A DNA stretch of 22,308 nt from CAZYXZ01 sp964651395. GTDB lineage: Bacteria > Actinomycetota > Actinomycetes > BP-191. Below, in pieces: positions 20,920-22,308 of the stretch. The notes beneath the pieces were generated by a model, which searched no databases, was not told where the DNA came from, and saw nothing but the letters and a program-made list of their open reading frames with translations. Every line of letters begins with the position of its first letter. The stretch's first letter is position 1. Position numbers and translations under genes: made by a program. The DNA lies in contig CAZYXZ010000055.1 in NCBI GenBank assembly GCA_964651395.1, forward strand, positions 1-22,308, written 5' to 3'.

Positions 20920-20925
20920 TAGGTT
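20920..20925 (+). promoter_or_regulatory. Probable glnA -10 box
   Basis: TAGGTT fits TANNNT and lies 10 nt past the operator. Transcription would start near 20932, giving a leader of about 54 nt that carries GAGGAGG (20975-20981), 4 nt before the ATG. No -35 consensus is seen, as expected for an activator-dependent promoter. Confidence 0.5.
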
Positions 20926-20985
20926 GACCGCCAGCCGGCAGACCGGGAACGCAAGGAGCCGCAGCACGCGGCACGAGGAGGGTGC

Positions 20986-22308
20986 ATGTTCACCAACGCC
21001 GACGAGGTCCTGAAGTACATCAAGGACGAAGGCGTCCAGTTCATCGACGTCCGGTTCTGCGACCTGCCGGGTGTCATGCAGCACTTCACATTCCCGGTGG
21101 AGAACGTCAGCCAGGCCACCTTCTCGGACGGCGTGATGTTCGACGGTTCGTCGATCCGCGGCTTCCAGGCCATCCACGAGTCGGACATGCTCCTGCTGCC
21201 GGACCCGACCACGGCGATGATCGACCCGTTCCGCCAGCACAAGACCCTCAACATCAACTTCTTCATCCACGACCCGCTCACCGGTGAGGCCTACACCCGC
21301 GACCCGCGCAACATCGCCAAGAAGGCGGAGGCCTACCTCAAGGGGTCGGGCATCGCGGACACGTCGTACTGGGGCCCGGAGGCCGAGTTCTACATCTTCG
21401 ACTCGATCCGCTATGACACGACCCCGCACTCGAGCTACCACTACATCGACTCCATCGAGGCCGCCTGGAACACCGGCCGCGAGGAGCCGGGCGGCAACCT
21501 CGGCTACAAGCCGCGCTACAAGGGCGGCTACTTCCCGGTCTCGCCGACCGACCACTTCACGGACCTGCGCTCCGAGATGGTCCGGATGCTGCTCGAGTGC
21601 GACATCCCGGTCGAGATGCAGCACCACGAGGTCGGCACCGCCGGGCAGGCCGAGATCGACTTCCGCTTCGGCACGCTGCTGCAGACCGCCGACCGGCTGA
21701 TGAACTTCAAGTACATCGTCAAGAACGTCGCGTCCGCGGCCGGCAAGACGGTGACGTTCATGCCGAAGCCGATCTTCATGGACAACGGGTCGGGCATGCA
21801 CTGCCACCAGAGCCTCTGGCGCGACGGCGAGCCGCTGTTCTACGACGAGGTCGGCTACGCGCAGCTCTCCGACACCGCGCGCTACTACATCGGCGGCCTG
21901 CTCAAGCACGCGCCGTCGCTGCTGGCCTGGACCAACCCGACGACGAACTCCTACCGCCGTCTGGTGCCGGGCTACGAGGCCCCGGTCAACCTGGTCTACA
22001 GCCAGCGCAACCGCTCCGCCTGCTGCCGCATCCCGATCACCGGCGCGAGCGCGAAGGCCAAGCGGATCGAGTTCCGCGTGCCCGACCCGTCGTGCAACCC
22101 GTACATGGCGTTCGCGGCCATGCTCATGGCCGGCCTCGACGGCATCCGCAACAAGATCGAGCCGCCCGCTCCCGTGGACACGGACCTCTACGAGCTCTCG
22201 CCCGAGGCGCTCGCCGAGGTGCCCCAGGTGCCGGGCTCGCTCGAGGACGTCCTCGACAACCTCGAGGCGGACAACGAGTACCTGCTCGAGGGCGGCGTCT
22301 TCACCCCG
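20986..22308 (+). CDS. glnA: Glutamine synthetase type I, 3'-truncated by the window
   Basis: GlnA makes glutamine from glutamate, ammonia and ATP; it acts as a cytosolic dodecamer. The first 441 residues are present, about 33 short of the usual 474. Visible: the N-terminal DVRFCDLPGVMQHFT and FDGSSIRGF, the metal-binding YWGPEAEFY (128-136), MDNGSGMHCHQS (H272 and H274), NPTTNSYRRLVPGYEAPVN and RNRSACCRIP. The adenylylation site is Y402 in TDLYELSPE, marking the GSI-beta type regulated by GlnE. Start: ATG at 20986, with GAGGAGG at 4 nt spacing. Upstream are a GlnR operator and a -10 box, so control is both transcriptional and post-translational. The frame is open to the last base. Confidence 0.97.
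   Translation, partial: MFTNADEVLKYIKDEGVQFIDVRFCDLPGVMQHFTFPVENVSQATFSDGVMFDGSSIRGFQAIHESDMLLLPDPTTAMIDPFRQHKTLNINFFIHDPLTGEAYTRDPRNIAKKAEAYLKGSGIADTSYWGPEAEFYIFDSIRYDTTPHSSYHYIDSIEAAWNTGREEPGGNLGYKPRYKGGYFPVSPTDHFTDLRSEMVRMLLECDIPVEMQHHEVGTAGQAEIDFRFGTLLQTADRLMNFKYIVKNVASAAGKTVTFMPKPIFMDNGSGMHCHQSLWRDGEPLFYDEVGYAQLSDTARYYIGGLLKHAPSLLAWTNPTTNSYRRLVPGYEAPVNLVYSQRNRSACCRIPITGASAKAKRIEFRVPDPSCNPYMAFAAMLMAGLDGIRNKIEPPAPVDTDLYELSPEALAEVPQVPGSLEDVLDNLEADNEYLLEGGVFTP

Overview
This is a GC-rich stretch with dense, overlapping genes, many GTG starts and short intergenic gaps, which points to an actinomycete (Actinomycetota). The gene order agrees. From memory, cobT-cobS, gcvT (reversed), a leucyl aminopeptidase, an E2 acyltransferase, lipB, lipA, a DUF4191 membrane protein and glnA lie in the same order in Mycobacterium tuberculosis (about Rv2207 to Rv2220), and streptomycetes are similar. 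No genus-level marker is visible, so I name no genus. The window is chromosomal core with a small accessory insert. I saw no tRNA, rRNA, CRISPR array, transposase or phage gene.

Layout. (1) 1-2563, plus strand: 3' part of nadA, a DUF3043 membrane protein and an aldo/keto reductase. (2) 2568-2756, minus: a small conserved protein, transcribed away from a cobalamin riboswitch. (3) 2770-8057, plus: riboswitch, then btuF-btuC-btuD-cobU-cobT-cobS, tightly coupled. This is a corrinoid uptake and lower-ligand assembly operon. It ends 4 nt before a perfect 23-bp hairpin (8062-8114). (4) 8129-9570, minus: gcvT and a MmcQ/YjbR protein, divergent from pepA (9639-11150, plus). (5) 11147-11485, minus: a small protein divergent from lpdA-sucB (plus). 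(6) 14416-17791, minus: a membrane-anchored glycine-rich protein and a SAM methyltransferase, which interrupt the lipoate-related genes. (7) 17826-19383, plus: lipB-lipA. (8) 19543-22308: a 67-aa basic protein (plus), a half-size TauE/SafE protein (minus), DUF4191 (plus) and glnA (plus, cut by the window end).

How the genes fit together. The lipoate theme is strong: LipB and LipA make the lipoyl group, SucB carries it, LpdA reoxidises it, and GcvT works with the lipoylated H protein of glycine cleavage. The B12 operon is a separate unit under riboswitch control. glnA has a good GlnR-type operator, and an unexpectedly similar operator-like sequence lies upstream of the 67-aa gene.

Most interesting points: (a) the glycine-rich gene resembles the glycine-rich domain of animal ALK/LTK receptors, is internally duplicated, and is bracketed by a copy of the last codons of sucB that differs mainly at synonymous positions, which looks like an insertion scar; (b) two divergent gene pairs are driven from palindromes holding symmetrical -10 elements, and four genes show a TANNNT box exactly 7 nt before a start codon without a Shine-Dalgarno, predicting leaderless mRNAs; (c) the shared glnA / 67-aa gene operator.
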